From Ruminococcus sp. Marseille-P6503 (GTDB lineage Bacteria > Bacillota > Clostridia > Oscillospirales > Ruminococcaceae), in assembly GCF_900604945.1 (NCBI RefSeq), contig NZ_UWPB01000001.1, positions 868,001 through 932,000 on the forward strand: a DNA stretch of 64,000 nucleotides, in the 5' to 3' direction. Numbering within the stretch: the first letter of the stretch is position 1; every line of letters starts with the position of its first letter. Of the stretch, positions 24,416-32,759 are shown piece after piece. The position numbers and the translations under genes were made by a program. The notes beneath the pieces were generated by a model. That model had not been told where the DNA came from. It ran no database searches and saw nothing but the letters and a program-made list of their open reading frames with translations.

Positions 24416-24889
24416 TTAAAGGATGTTATCACAAACACCAACATACATATCAACGATTAAGTTGTCAATATCGTTTTGATTCGCTGGCTCCTGAACTGTA
24501 ACGTTATAACCCGCTGTTATCGGCATAAGTTTATGACTGTTTATGTACTGCATAAGTTCGTTTACACTATTCTGAAGCAGTGCAGGATTGCCCTTATGCC
24601 TGATTTTCACAGCGTTATTAAGCCGAAACAACGGTTTGAATTTAAATTCAGAATTTGTAGTTATTTTTTTATCTACAGGGATCAATACCTCAATATCCAT
24701 GACTGAATGTCCGAATTCATCTTCAACTGCATATGTTGCGGTAACAGTCGGTCCGGTCCTGCAGGCATTGTTTTCCTGAATCAGATTTTCAAAGCTTCGC
24801 ATAACCTCTTCCATCTTCTGCTGAGTTACCTTCCCTCGAAATGAAACTACATTTTTCATTTCAAGCGTGTTGTTTTCGGTAATTGTCAT
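24416..24889 (-). CDS. Conserved protein of the agr operon, possibly GyrI-like/DUF5085-like
   Basis: A 157-residue soluble protein with the layout of a small-ligand-binding GyrI-type fold: a V-F-R-G-K-V start, a GPTVTATYAVEDEFG strand pair, an IEVLIPVD strand, then RHKGNPALLQNSVNELMQYI. I do not recognise a firm family. The ATG overlaps the agrD stop as ATGA, so it is translated with agrD. It may sense a ligand or shape signal production; this is inference. Confidence 0.45.
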   Translation of the reverse strand: MTITENNTLEMKNVVSFRGKVTQQKMEEVMRSFENLIQENNACRTGPTVTATYAVEDEFGHSVMDIEVLIPVDKKITTNSEFKFKPLFRLNNAVKIRHKGNPALLQNSVNELMQYINSHKLMPITAGYNVTVQEPANQNDIDNLIVDMYVGVCDNIL

Positions 24890-25056
24890 TTCAGATTTTC
24901 CTCTCTTTCTTTTACAAGTCTTTTCAAAGCTTCAGGCTCCTCCGGCTGATGGCATATGAAAAAACAGGTCTTATTGGAAAACCAAAAGGATAATGCCATT
25001 GCCAAAGACGCTGTTAAGCTTCCGTACCTGACCATAAATTTTTTAAACTTTTTCAT
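24886..25056 (-). CDS. agrD: AgrD-type cyclic autoinducer peptide precursor
   Basis: A 56-residue precursor with three AgrD parts: a basic amphipathic N-terminus (MKKFKKFMVRYGSLTASLAM), a core with NKTCFFICHQ, and an acidic recognition tail (PEEPEALKRLVKEREENLK). The HQPxxP-L pattern after the Cys is typical of Clostridia cyclic lactone autoinducers. AgrB would cut after the core and form a thiolactone with a core Cys. Two Cys are present, and the ring-forming one cannot be decided. The ATG at 25056 follows TGGAGG. Confidence 0.87.
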   Translation of the reverse strand: MKKFKKFMVRYGSLTASLAMALSFWFSNKTCFFICHQPEEPEALKRLVKEREENLK

Positions 25057-25090
25057 AAATAAACCTCCAGTAATCTTAAGATTTGTTTTT

Positions 25091-25158
25091 ATCATAACAA
25101 ATTTTTAAATGTTCGTGCATATTTTGTTGTGAATGGTATTTTTATGTCCCTTAACGGT
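25091..25158 (-). promoter_or_regulatory. LytTR-type direct repeat and promoter of agrD
   Basis: On the minus strand, ACCGTTAAG and ACCATTCAC are 21 bp apart (25130-25158). TATGAT (25091-25096) follows after 32 nt. The upstream repeat overlaps the last codons of agrB. This suggests positive feedback by the encoded response regulator on autoinducer production. Confidence 0.78.
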
Positions 25159-25738
25159 AATTTTTCTCTATGATTTTATTTTTTGCGCTGCCTAATAATT
25201 GTAAAATCATAACGGTTAAAAATATAAAATCAATCAAGACGCACAATCTTTTGCAATTTAACAGCATTAATATTAAAAAAATTAAAATAATAAACGCGGA
25301 AAGTTTAACATAGGAAAGCCTTTGCTTTAGCTTTTGTTTTTTATCTAATTTCTTATGCCAGCTGTCTACGGGAGTAAGAGATCCTACGGAAATTAATAAA
25401 ATCACAAAGATAATTGCTGTTATACTGTTTTCTAATTTTAAAATACTTGATATAAAAATTGCTGTAATATAAATTAAGATTGATATAACAAAACACACTG
25501 CACCGCTTTCAGCGTGAAAACCTCCGGCAATACTTCTTAAAGGAATCATAATAAATAGAAATATTACGCTTTCAATTACCTTACTCCAAATCAGCCCTAT
25601 GATAATTGTAATTATTATATTGAAACCCATTTCGATTAGTCCTGTCATACAATAACTATATAATTCATAGTCGCATTCTTTCAAAATATTGTTTTTTATA
25701 AGCCATTTTACAATACTATTGCTTAATTTTTCAAACAT
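25151..25738 (-). CDS. agrB: AgrB-type membrane endopeptidase
   Basis: A 195-residue accessory gene regulator B protein with about five TM helices. The catalytic His and Cys are in RSIAGGFHAESGAVCF (H-x6-C), the family hallmark. It trims and cyclises AgrD. The ATG at 25738 (MFEKLSNSIVKWL) is the natural start, with a GGTGG ribosome site. The 47 codons upstream read through the LytTR repeat and are not protein-like. Confidence 0.92.
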   Translation of the reverse strand: MFEKLSNSIVKWLIKNNILKECDYELYSYCMTGLIEMGFNIIITIIIGLIWSKVIESVIFLFIMIPLRSIAGGFHAESGAVCFVISILIYITAIFISSILKLENSITAIIFVILLISVGSLTPVDSWHKKLDKKQKLKQRLSYVKLSAFIILIFLILMLLNCKRLCVLIDFIFLTVMILQLLGSAKNKIIEKNYR

Positions 25739-25813
25739 AAAATACCACCGCTCTATGTTATTATCATAAAGCAATGGTATCATATGGAAAAATATAAATG
25801 GTTTTAAACGTAA

Positions 25814-25843
25814 TGAACGGTTTGTTAACGTCCCTGAATGGTT
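25814..25843 (-). promoter_or_regulatory. LytTR-type direct repeat upstream of agrB
   Basis: On the minus strand, AACCATTCA and AACCGTTCA are 21 bp apart. They overlap the agrC stop codon. A TATGAT follows the second repeat at 28-29 nt rather than 32, so promoter assignment is less certain than for the other three sites. Confidence 0.6.
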
Positions 25844-27152
25844 ACTCGTCCAGTAACGGCAAAACGACAGTCGCTTCAAATTTTGACTCCTTACGTTCTA
25901 CGGTGAAACTGCCTCCGTATTTTTCCGCAATTCTATTAACGTTGCCCAAACCGTATCCGTGCCTTACTTTGTCTGGTTTGTCACTCTTTAATTTATCCAT
26001 GGTGTTCTTACCCTCTGCTGAATTTAAAATATTCAATACAAGGGCTGTATCCGCGGTAAAAATATTCACTTCAATGTATCTGTCATCTAAATTACGCACC
26101 TTCTTACACGCTTCAATTGCATTATCCAATAAATTGCCCAAAGCAACGCTCAAGTCATATCTCTCAATATTTATTTTGCTTTTATCTATCTTGATATCTG
26201 TTTTGAATTTTATCATATTTGCCTCAGCCGTATTAAAAGCGTTACTTACAAGAGCGTCAACGACAAGATACCCCGTGTTGACCTTTTTATATGATTCCTT
26301 TACGTTATCTATGGCTTTATCAATATAGTCTATAGCTTCTTTATAATTCTGCTGAACTGCACATTCACGCAAATAAACCAGATGCTTATTTGTGTCATGA
26401 ATAATACTGCTTATGCTTTTAAAAGACATTGATGTCTGTTCATACTTTTTCTCCTGAAACATAAACTGTGTTTCCATTTGTATTTGTTTTTCCCTAATCT
26501 CATTAGCTTGTATAATATTATTCAGCAAATAGTATACGATAAAATTAATAATAAGTATTCCTAATATTGCTGTATTAGTTGTAAAACCTGAATTTACAAT
26601 GGTTCCCTTTGATTCGATTGTGACTGCAACGATAATAAATATACTTAACAAGGGGATAATTATCAAACAAAGATAGTCTTTTACGTTGGCTCTTACCGTT
26701 CCTTTCTTCATAATTAAAAGAACGATTATTACCATAATAAATTTTATAAGTTTAGACAGCATTACCGTATATAAATATACGTCCTCAGAAAAGGACTTTG
26801 ATGTCACCAGCATATTCATAAAAGTGATGATACTGTTAGCTGCCACTTCTGAAAGCATCGAAAACACCTGAAGCGAAATTGCAGCAAATATTTTTGCTAT
26901 CATCTTTGATTTATACATTAATGTAAAAACAAAATATTCAATCAAACCCAGAAGCACAAAAAACGTCCATGTCATTTCCGGTATCCTTACAAACCAGAAC
27001 ACAACTCCTAAAACAATATATATGAAATAGCAAATCGGCTTTGCGGCCCAGTCCTGAAATTTCTTTAAAACGATCTCTAAAAATATCATCGCAATAACAA
27101 CGTCGAATACAGAAGCGGCTATCGTAAAAATCAGCTGCATTAATTCACTCAT
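25842..27152 (-). CDS. agrC: AgrC-type sensor histidine kinase (GHKL)
   Basis: A 436-residue peptide-sensing kinase. Six or so TM helices (~1-215) form the autoinducer receptor. A linker leads to the phosphoacceptor SSIIHDTNKHL near residue 250, then NLLDNAIEAC (N box, ~345) and GYGLGNVNRI (G box, ~408). The ATG overlaps the agrA stop (TAATG), so kinase and regulator are coupled. It presumably detects the AgrD peptide. Confidence 0.92.
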   Translation of the reverse strand: MSELMQLIFTIAASVFDVVIAMIFLEIVLKKFQDWAAKPICYFIYIVLGVVFWFVRIPEMTWTFFVLLGLIEYFVFTLMYKSKMIAKIFAAISLQVFSMLSEVAANSIITFMNMLVTSKSFSEDVYLYTVMLSKLIKFIMVIIVLLIMKKGTVRANVKDYLCLIIIPLLSIFIIVAVTIESKGTIVNSGFTTNTAILGILIINFIVYYLLNNIIQANEIREKQIQMETQFMFQEKKYEQTSMSFKSISSIIHDTNKHLVYLRECAVQQNYKEAIDYIDKAIDNVKESYKKVNTGYLVVDALVSNAFNTAEANMIKFKTDIKIDKSKINIERYDLSVALGNLLDNAIEACKKVRNLDDRYIEVNIFTADTALVLNILNSAEGKNTMDKLKSDKPDKVRHGYGLGNVNRIAEKYGGSFTVERKESKFEATVVLPLLDE

Positions 27153-27898
27153 TATTTTTTATACCTCACTACCATGTACTTTGAAAAAGCGTCTTTTACT
27201 TCCGGAAGCTTTCTCCGACTGATTTCCACTGTTTTTCCGTTAGTCAATTCCACCAGATTTGCGTTAAACTTTTTTATATATTTCATATTCACTAAAACTG
27301 ATCTATGAACGCTTATAAAGAATTGGTCCTTCAATTTTGCTTCCATTTCAGCAATTTTCCCTTTTATTTCAAATTCTTCTGTCATAGTCGTAACAAGCAG
27401 ATCTGATTTTGTCGTTACGCTTTTTATAGTTTCAAAACAAACAATTTCGTCTAAATATAAAAGAATTTCGCCTTTTTTTAAGCTTACCACCGCAATATTT
27501 GTTTGTATCTCATTTATGTATCCTATAATTTTTTGAAACTTTTCTTTAAACAGCTGATATGAAAGAGGCTTTGTTAAATACTGAGAAGCCTGCACATCAA
27601 AGCTATCCTGCATATATTCAGGATAACTGGTAATAAAGATAATTAAAACATTTCTGTCGGGTATTTCACGAATTTTCTGAGCAGTTTTGATTCCGTTTAA
27701 TTCAGGCATTTCTACATCAAGAAATAGGATATCGTATTTTACCGTTTTTCTGTTATAAACCTGTATCAGATTTTTTCCGCTGGAATATCTGTCAATCATA
27801 AATTCAATTCCTGTTTCAAAAGAAAAACGCGTAATATATTCCTTGATTCTTTTTATTTCTGATAACTCGTCATCACATACAGCAATTTTCAATAGCAT
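27152..27898 (-). CDS. agrA: AgrA-type LytTR response regulator
   Basis: A 248-residue regulator. The receiver domain has acidic CDDE, the phosphorylated Asp in LFLDVEMPELNG (~60) and TKPLS. A C-terminal LytTR DNA-binding domain runs from ~140 with SVHRSVLVNMKYIK. LytTR proteins bind direct repeats ~21 bp apart, matching the four repeats found downstream. The ATG at 27898 has AAGGAG 8 bp upstream; the ATG 21 bp earlier precedes that site. Its own promoter has TTGAAT and TAAAAT near 27935-27975. Confidence 0.92.
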   Translation of the reverse strand: MLLKIAVCDDELSEIKRIKEYITRFSFETGIEFMIDRYSSGKNLIQVYNRKTVKYDILFLDVEMPELNGIKTAQKIREIPDRNVLIIFITSYPEYMQDSFDVQASQYLTKPLSYQLFKEKFQKIIGYINEIQTNIAVVSLKKGEILLYLDEIVCFETIKSVTTKSDLLVTTMTEEFEIKGKIAEMEAKLKDQFFISVHRSVLVNMKYIKKFNANLVELTNGKTVEISRRKLPEVKDAFSKYMVVRYKK

Positions 27899-28023
27899 TA
27901 TGATTCTCCTTATTTGCATTTTACCTAACTATTTTAGCACATATTTGATTTTAATTCAACCATTGTAATTACCATTCAAGGCTTTAAAATTATCTTTCAT
28001 TCTGTCGTTATTAATAATTGCCA

Positions 28024-28597
28024 TTCGAATATATCAATGATGTCGGACAAGTAGACAAGGCTGTTACCGACAGAACTATCGCGCTTGACGAACTGAAAGC
28101 GGCAATAGCGGAAGCTGAATTAATAAGCGGAGAAAACTACACCGAGGACAGCTATGCGGAACTGACAACAGCTTTGACAGCGGCAAAGGAGCTGCCGGAG
28201 GATTCTCTGAAAAGGCAGATATCGAAGCCGCTAAAACAGCGCTTGAAACGGCTGTTGCGGGCCTGGTTGAAAAGACGGACGATTCCTCGTCAGAGCCTTC
28301 ATCAGAATCAACTCCTGATTCAGAATCAACACCAGATTCCGAAAGCTCGTCCGATTCAGACACCGATTCGTCATCAAAAACAGACGATGAATCAAGCTCA
28401 AATATCGATGATTCGTCAAACGACATCACGTCAAAGACGGATTCCGCAGGCTCCGACAGTAAGGCGGGAACAACAGGAATTGCCAACAACTCAGGAGCCG
28501 GCGGAACGTCCAATCCCAACACCGGGGCAGCTTCGGCTGCGGCAGCAGGAATAATCTTATTGTCAGCAATCGGCGTTATCGCCTCAAGAAAGAAGTA
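28024..28597 (+). pseudogene. 3' part of a FIVAR wall-anchored protein, copy 2 (frameshifted)
   Basis: The second copy of the segment at 15945. It encodes the same FIVAR module, but after PEDS an extra CT (near 28205: GATTCTCTGAAAAGG instead of GATTCTGAAAAGG) shifts the frame. The Ser/Asp linker and the NPNTG wall anchor are therefore in a different frame. It also lacks a 5' part and start. It is inactive as a gene but important as a repeat flanking the bacteriocin cluster; the repeat continues to about 28688. Confidence 0.82.
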
Positions 28598-28719
28598 ACC
28601 TCCTTTGCATCTTTATGGCTTTTTTCACTGCTTCCGACTTGACTTTAACGCTGAAATCAAAAACAAGGGTACAGTTATCTGTGCCCTTCAGCTTGCAACT
28701 CGCAGGTGGAATCTTTCCC

Positions 28720-29211
28720 TTATTTCAACACCCTCAAATTTGTCATGGGGGCAAGACCTTTGCTGATAAGAATTTCATTGCATTTAGAAACCGTAATTTG
28801 CTTATTGAAAGCACAGGAATCCAGAAAAAGCTGATAGAGCCAATTCTCCTGCGTATGCTTGCATAAGCATATACCTGCAAGGTCAAGAAGATACTTGCTC
28901 TGAATCGGTAAAAGCCTTAACGCAACGCTGATTGCGACAAGATAATTTTTCTGCTGATTTCTGTTGTCGTGCAGATATTCGGAAAGCGTGCTTTTATCTA
29001 TTCCGGTCATTTCATAAAGTCTTGCACCGATAATTCCTTTTTTCTTCATAAGAAACCGCAGATATGTTCCGACGGTATCTTCCTCTTTTTTAGAGAAACT
29101 GTATTCATTGAGAATATCGTCAACACAATCACTGGTAAACACCTTGATACGGTTTGCAAAATCGTCAATCTGATAGATTTCCCTATCGTCTATTTTCTTT
29201 TTTCTCAGCAC
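28720..29211 (-). CDS. HTH-like protein of unknown function
   Basis: A 163-residue protein. The middle (GTYLRFLMKKKGIIGARLYE, then TGIDKSTLSEYLHD) looks like a Cro/XRE-type helix-turn-helix. A helical C-terminal half with several Cys follows. The start is GTG, overlapping the TGA of the preceding gene (GTGCTGA), so the pair is translationally coupled. It could regulate the adjacent mobilization genes or act with its partner as a toxin-antitoxin-like pair; neither is shown. Confidence 0.55.
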   Translation of the reverse strand: MLRKKKIDDREIYQIDDFANRIKVFTSDCVDDILNEYSFSKKEEDTVGTYLRFLMKKKGIIGARLYEMTGIDKSTLSEYLHDNRNQQKNYLVAISVALRLLPIQSKYLLDLAGICLCKHTQENWLYQLFLDSCAFNKQITVSKCNEILISKGLAPMTNLRVLK

Positions 29212-29642
29212 AGGATTGTGCTGAATTTTTTTATAGCTGATTTGAAATCTTTCTCACTCAGAAGCTGCCAGTTTGCCGGAATCAGATTATCACGATAAAA
29301 AGTATATTTTCCATTTGAAACAGCCGTTCTCACTTTAGTGTTGTTGAGATAAATATCCACAAACTCCTCAATGGTAAAACTGTGTACATCATCGTTTTCA
29401 GACGAATCGTTTATGATGAAAAATCCGTCTGCTCTTTCCGAGCCGATCGGCTCGACAATTGTTCCGAGTTTTGTTTTCGTAATTTTTGCATAGGCTGTAT
29501 TTTCTGGCTGCGTAGAATTCTTAAGTACCGCCGCATGGTTTATGACCGTCCGTTTTCCCTGATATGTAACAATAACCGTCATGTCTTTTTCCTCAATTCT
29601 TTCGGCAGGAATCATTACCGCATTAGTCTGTCCCAAGTCCAT
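29205..29642 (-). CDS. Hypothetical protein paired with the HTH-like gene
   Basis: A 145-residue soluble protein, predicted mainly beta at the start (MTVIVTYQGKRTVINHAAVL) with a helical FTIEEFVDIYLNN region. No family is recognised. The ATG at 29642 was chosen for its GGAGGTATTTAC site. It is divergent from mobC, with the oriT-like region between them. Confidence 0.5.
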   Translation of the reverse strand: MDLGQTNAVMIPAERIEEKDMTVIVTYQGKRTVINHAAVLKNSTQPENTAYAKITKTKLGTIVEPIGSERADGFFIINDSSENDDVHSFTIEEFVDIYLNNTKVRTAVSNGKYTFYRDNLIPANWQLLSEKDFKSAIKKFSTILC

Positions 29643-29759
29643 GTAAATACCTCCATTTTTCAGCATTGTTTCACAATAATTTTTTCCAATTATATCGCAA
29701 AAATAACCATTATTCAATGTATTTTACGAAATCTGATTTTTTGGTATATATTATAGAGG

Positions 29760-29938
29760 AGTACATAAAAAAGGCATTTCGCACAGCTCATAATTCCTGC
29801 AAACCGCAGGGAAATCAGGTAATCAAATAAACCACGTCCGTCAGGACGGATTCAATTTTAGCAAGCAAGGTATTACCGCATTACATTTTTCAAAGGTAAT
29901 TGCAGTAATACACGCTTGTTAGGGACACCCTAAGACCC
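29760..29938 (+). other. Candidate origin of transfer (oriT)
   Basis: The stretch before mobC is full of inverted repeats: CCTGC-AAACC-GCAGG (near 29790), GTCC-GTCA-GGAC (near 29836), a long arm pair GTATTACCGCATTAC (29870-29884) and GTAATTGCAGTAATAC (29896-29911), then TTAGGG-ACA-CCCTAA (29919-29933). A long inverted repeat followed by a short conserved motif beside mobC and relaxase genes is the normal layout of an oriT. The nick site itself is not identified. Confidence 0.6.
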
Positions 29939-29967
29939 ATAAAAAATTAAAAACACGGAGGTTTTCT

Positions 29968-30309
29968 ATGGATAAGAATAGGCGTGAACATTACGTTCAG
30001 ATACGCTTAAATGATGAGGAACAATCACTGCTTGAAAACAAGTATAAGCAAAGCAGATTCAAATCAAAAAGCCAGTTTATAAGGACGATGATTCTGGAAG
30101 GCGTGGTAGTCAGAATCGATGATAAAAAAATGCAAAACACAGTAAGGCAGATTTCAGGCATTGCAGCGAACATCAATCAGATAGCTGTAAGGGTAAATTC
30201 CACGGGCAGTATCTATGCCGACGATGTGACGGAAATCCAAAAGGATATAAATGAATTATGGCGGCAACTAAGATTATTTCAATCCGATTTACAGAAGCTA
30301 ACGCAATAG
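29968..30309 (+). CDS. mobC: MobC-like relaxosome accessory protein
   Basis: A 113-residue protein with an N-terminal ribbon-helix-helix (EHYVQIRLNDEEQSLLENKY) and a C-terminal MobC region (NTVRQISGIAANINQIAVRV). Such proteins bind oriT and help the relaxase open the DNA. CGGAGG precedes the ATG. The end overlaps the relaxase start by 52 bp. Confidence 0.87.
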   Translation: MDKNRREHYVQIRLNDEEQSLLENKYKQSRFKSKSQFIRTMILEGVVVRIDDKKMQNTVRQISGIAANINQIAVRVNSTGSIYADDVTEIQKDINELWRQLRLFQSDLQKLTQ

Positions 30310-31640
30310 CGTATATTGCCAATCCAGAAAAGACCGATAACGGTCGGTTGGTTTATACGTTCGGCTGCCGAAAAAATCCCTATGAAGCAAGCAGGGATTT
30401 TGAGCAGGTAAGGTCAACGGGAACAGGCAGAAATCAGATACTTTCTCACCATTTCATGCAGAGTTTTTCGCCGGGGGAAATTACTCCTGAAAAGGCTTTA
30501 CAAGTTGGCATAGAATTATGCAGAAAATTTTTAAATGACGAATATCAGTATTACCTTGCCGTACATACAGATAAAGACCATATTCATTTGCATTGTATTT
30601 TCAATAACGTGAACATGGTGGACGGACTTACTTTTGAAACCCATGCAGACCAAGGAGATAAGCGTCATCGCAAGTGGGTAAACCTCAGAAACCTGTCAGA
30701 TGAAATCTGTAAAAAGCATAAACTTTCAGTAATTGAAAATCCCGAAATGGGCAAGGGCAAATCGTACTTTGAGTGGGATATGAATCGTCAGAATCTTTCA
30801 TGGAAAGCCAAGCTGAAATTTGCTATAGATCAGGTGATAAAAGAGAGCGAAGATTTTGATGATTTTCTGCTGAAATGCAAGGCTCATAATATCGAAGTAG
30901 TCTATAATCCCGAACACGTTATCGACCTGAAATTCAGGCTTGCAGGACAGCAGAGATTTACGAGAGCAAGAACGCTCGGCTGGTACTATGAAAGCAAGCA
31001 AATTCCACGCAGAATCGCTATGTACAAGGGAGTAATGAATTACACTCCGAAAACAAATATTATCCGCACCGATACTGAGAAAATGCAAGGTTCATACGGC
31101 TTGCGGAAATGGGAGGATTTGCAGAACATGAAAGAGGCGTCAAGGGTAATCAATATCCTAACCAAATATGGCGTTGAGAATAACGTTCACCTTGAAAATA
31201 CGGCGCTTGCGGATTATGCGAGAATGGGTGCGTTATCCGAAAATCTGAACTCGCTGAATACGCAGATTGAGGACTTGTCCGTAAAGATTAAAACTGCCCG
31301 AAAAGTACAGAAACTAAAGCCGATTATAGACGAATTAAAGGCGCTTTCCGGACGAAGAAAAGACAAGCTTGAGTGTGAACATAAAGCTGAATTTTTGGCG
31401 TATCATAATGCGGTCAAGCAGCTAAAAGAATGGTTTCCCGACGGACGTTTCCCAAGTCCCGAAAATCTGGACAAAAAAAGAAACGCCCTGATACAAGAGC
31501 GTTCCGAGAAAAACGAGGAATATAAGACATTGAAAGCTGCCGTTTCTGAACTGAATTACGCACGTCAGGCTCTTTCGGATTATCTCAGAAATGAGCGTAA
31601 TGCGCAGGAGCAAAAACGGAGAAAAGAAGATTTGGAATAG
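30258..31640 (+). CDS. MobA/VirD2-type relaxase (MOBP-like)
   Basis: A 460-residue mobilization relaxase. The metal-binding motif HTDKDHIHLHCIFNNVN is near residues 95-110, and an upstream SHHFMQSF segment is typical of the family. The C-terminal ~200 residues are helical/coiled coil. No tyrosine is highlighted with certainty. Together with mobC and the oriT-like region it makes this segment mobilizable by a helper conjugation system, such as the one encoded from 50 kb on. Confidence 0.9.
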   Translation: MAATKIISIRFTEANAIAYIANPEKTDNGRLVYTFGCRKNPYEASRDFEQVRSTGTGRNQILSHHFMQSFSPGEITPEKALQVGIELCRKFLNDEYQYYLAVHTDKDHIHLHCIFNNVNMVDGLTFETHADQGDKRHRKWVNLRNLSDEICKKHKLSVIENPEMGKGKSYFEWDMNRQNLSWKAKLKFAIDQVIKESEDFDDFLLKCKAHNIEVVYNPEHVIDLKFRLAGQQRFTRARTLGWYYESKQIPRRIAMYKGVMNYTPKTNIIRTDTEKMQGSYGLRKWEDLQNMKEASRVINILTKYGVENNVHLENTALADYARMGALSENLNSLNTQIEDLSVKIKTARKVQKLKPIIDELKALSGRRKDKLECEHKAEFLAYHNAVKQLKEWFPDGRFPSPENLDKKRNALIQERSEKNEEYKTLKAAVSELNYARQALSDYLRNERNAQEQKRRKEDLE

Positions 31641-31657
31641 CGACGCCTACAATAATT

Positions 31658-32092
31658 TTATTGTTCCTTATTTCCGGTCTTTTTTATAAACATAAAAGTA
31701 GTTATGATAACAAGCAGAAGCAAAATATGTAAAACTGTGTGATATATATCCGGAATATATTTCCCCTCAATTTTAATCCATTGTACGGTTTCTGAAAAGT
31801 ATTTTATTTTTCCTTCTAAGCTTCCCATAATTCCGCCATTAAAAATAGTGTACCATTCATGACACAAAAACTGAATTACAAACCATATGGAAGTCCATAC
31901 GGCAACTATCCATTTTCCAATTTTATCTTTTATAATAAATAATATTATTGTTATAAGATAAATCAGAAAAAACAATCCATCTTCCTTGTAAGATTGTGTA
32001 ACTAAGCACTTGTCTCCAAAATAAATGCCTATCATGTCAAGAAAAAACCATACCAAAAGTATTATTTGAAATGCAATGCAAGTTTTTTTCAT
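31658..32092 (-). CDS. Hypothetical membrane protein
   Basis: A 144-residue protein with four likely TM helices and a short aromatic-rich loop (CHEWYTIFNGGIMGSLEGKI). The ATG at 32092 follows GGAAGAGTAAGG. No family is recognised. It is transcribed with, and 31 bp downstream of, the zinc/RHH gene. Confidence 0.5.
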   Translation of the reverse strand: MKKTCIAFQIILLVWFFLDMIGIYFGDKCLVTQSYKEDGLFFLIYLITIILFIIKDKIGKWIVAVWTSIWFVIQFLCHEWYTIFNGGIMGSLEGKIKYFSETVQWIKIEGKYIPDIYHTVLHILLLLVIITTFMFIKKTGNKEQ

Positions 32093-32123
32093 CCTTACTC
32101 TTCCTTTATAATTTATCAAACCA

Positions 32124-32543
32124 TTAACTATGATTTTTCCTGTATTCCTCTAAAGCCGTCTGAATCAGCTTATTCACGCTCAAATTCTGAGATTTTGCAT
32201 AGGCTTTCAGTTTATCGCGCTGTCCCTTTGGAACGTAAAAACTAATGAAATCGTAATTTTCTTTTGTGTGCTTTGCATTTGCGGCAACCTTACGCTTGCT
32301 TTCCTGTTTTTTCTGACAGTTTTTGCAGCACTTCTGAGAGCCGCTCGTGACCGTATAAGGCTGATTGCAAATCGGACAAATCTGCTCGCTTCCGACCGCT
32401 ATGGACAATCCTGCCGCTTTCTTTTCTTTATATGCCTTGTTACGCAGAACTTGTGCTTTGTCGCGGCAGTAAACGCAGTACTTTGCTCTGTTGGATTGGG
32501 ATTGAAATTTTGTACCGCAAATCTGACAAGTGTGTGTGAACAA
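32124..32543 (-). CDS. Zinc-finger plus ribbon-helix-helix-like small protein
   Basis: A 139-residue protein. Two Cys4-type knuckles are visible: CQICGTKFQ...CVYC and CPICNQPY...CKNC. The C-terminal ~45 residues (DFISFYVPKGQRDKLKAYAK, SVNKLIQTAL) look like an RHH/Arc-type DNA-binding fold. The TTG start has GGGAGGGG upstream. Small zinc-RHH proteins are common near mobilization genes and could regulate them. Confidence 0.6.
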   Translation of the reverse strand: MFTHTCQICGTKFQSQSNRAKYCVYCRDKAQVLRNKAYKEKKAAGLSIAVGSEQICPICNQPYTVTSGSQKCCKNCQKKQESKRKVAANAKHTKENYDFISFYVPKGQRDKLKAYAKSQNLSVNKLIQTALEEYRKNHS

Positions 32544-32687
32544 GCGTACCCCTCCCGTTTTGTATTACACATATTGTAGCACAATCGCACTATTATGTCA
32601 ATCATAATTGTTTTGTGCGTTTTGCACCGGAGAAACAGCCAAAATTATTGCGCTGTGAACAAACTTTATAATAAGAAAAAATTATAC

Positions 32688-32716
32688 TTGACAATAACAT
32701 TATACGGTAGTATAAT
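32688..32716 (+). promoter_or_regulatory. Consensus sigma-A promoter for the secreted protein gene
   Basis: TTGACA (32688-32693) and TATAAT (32711-32716) with a 17-bp spacer: both hexamers are perfect consensus. A ribosome site GAAAGGAG lies just before the ATG at 32760. Confidence 0.9.
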
Positions 32717-32759
32717 AAACACATGAAAAAAACAAATCAATTGAAAGGAGCAGTCCAAA

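Noticed and set aside
27975-28000. Fifth LytTR box near the agrA promoter
   Set aside because: Two ACCATT copies are present but only 12 bp apart and on the other strand, so geometry does not fit.
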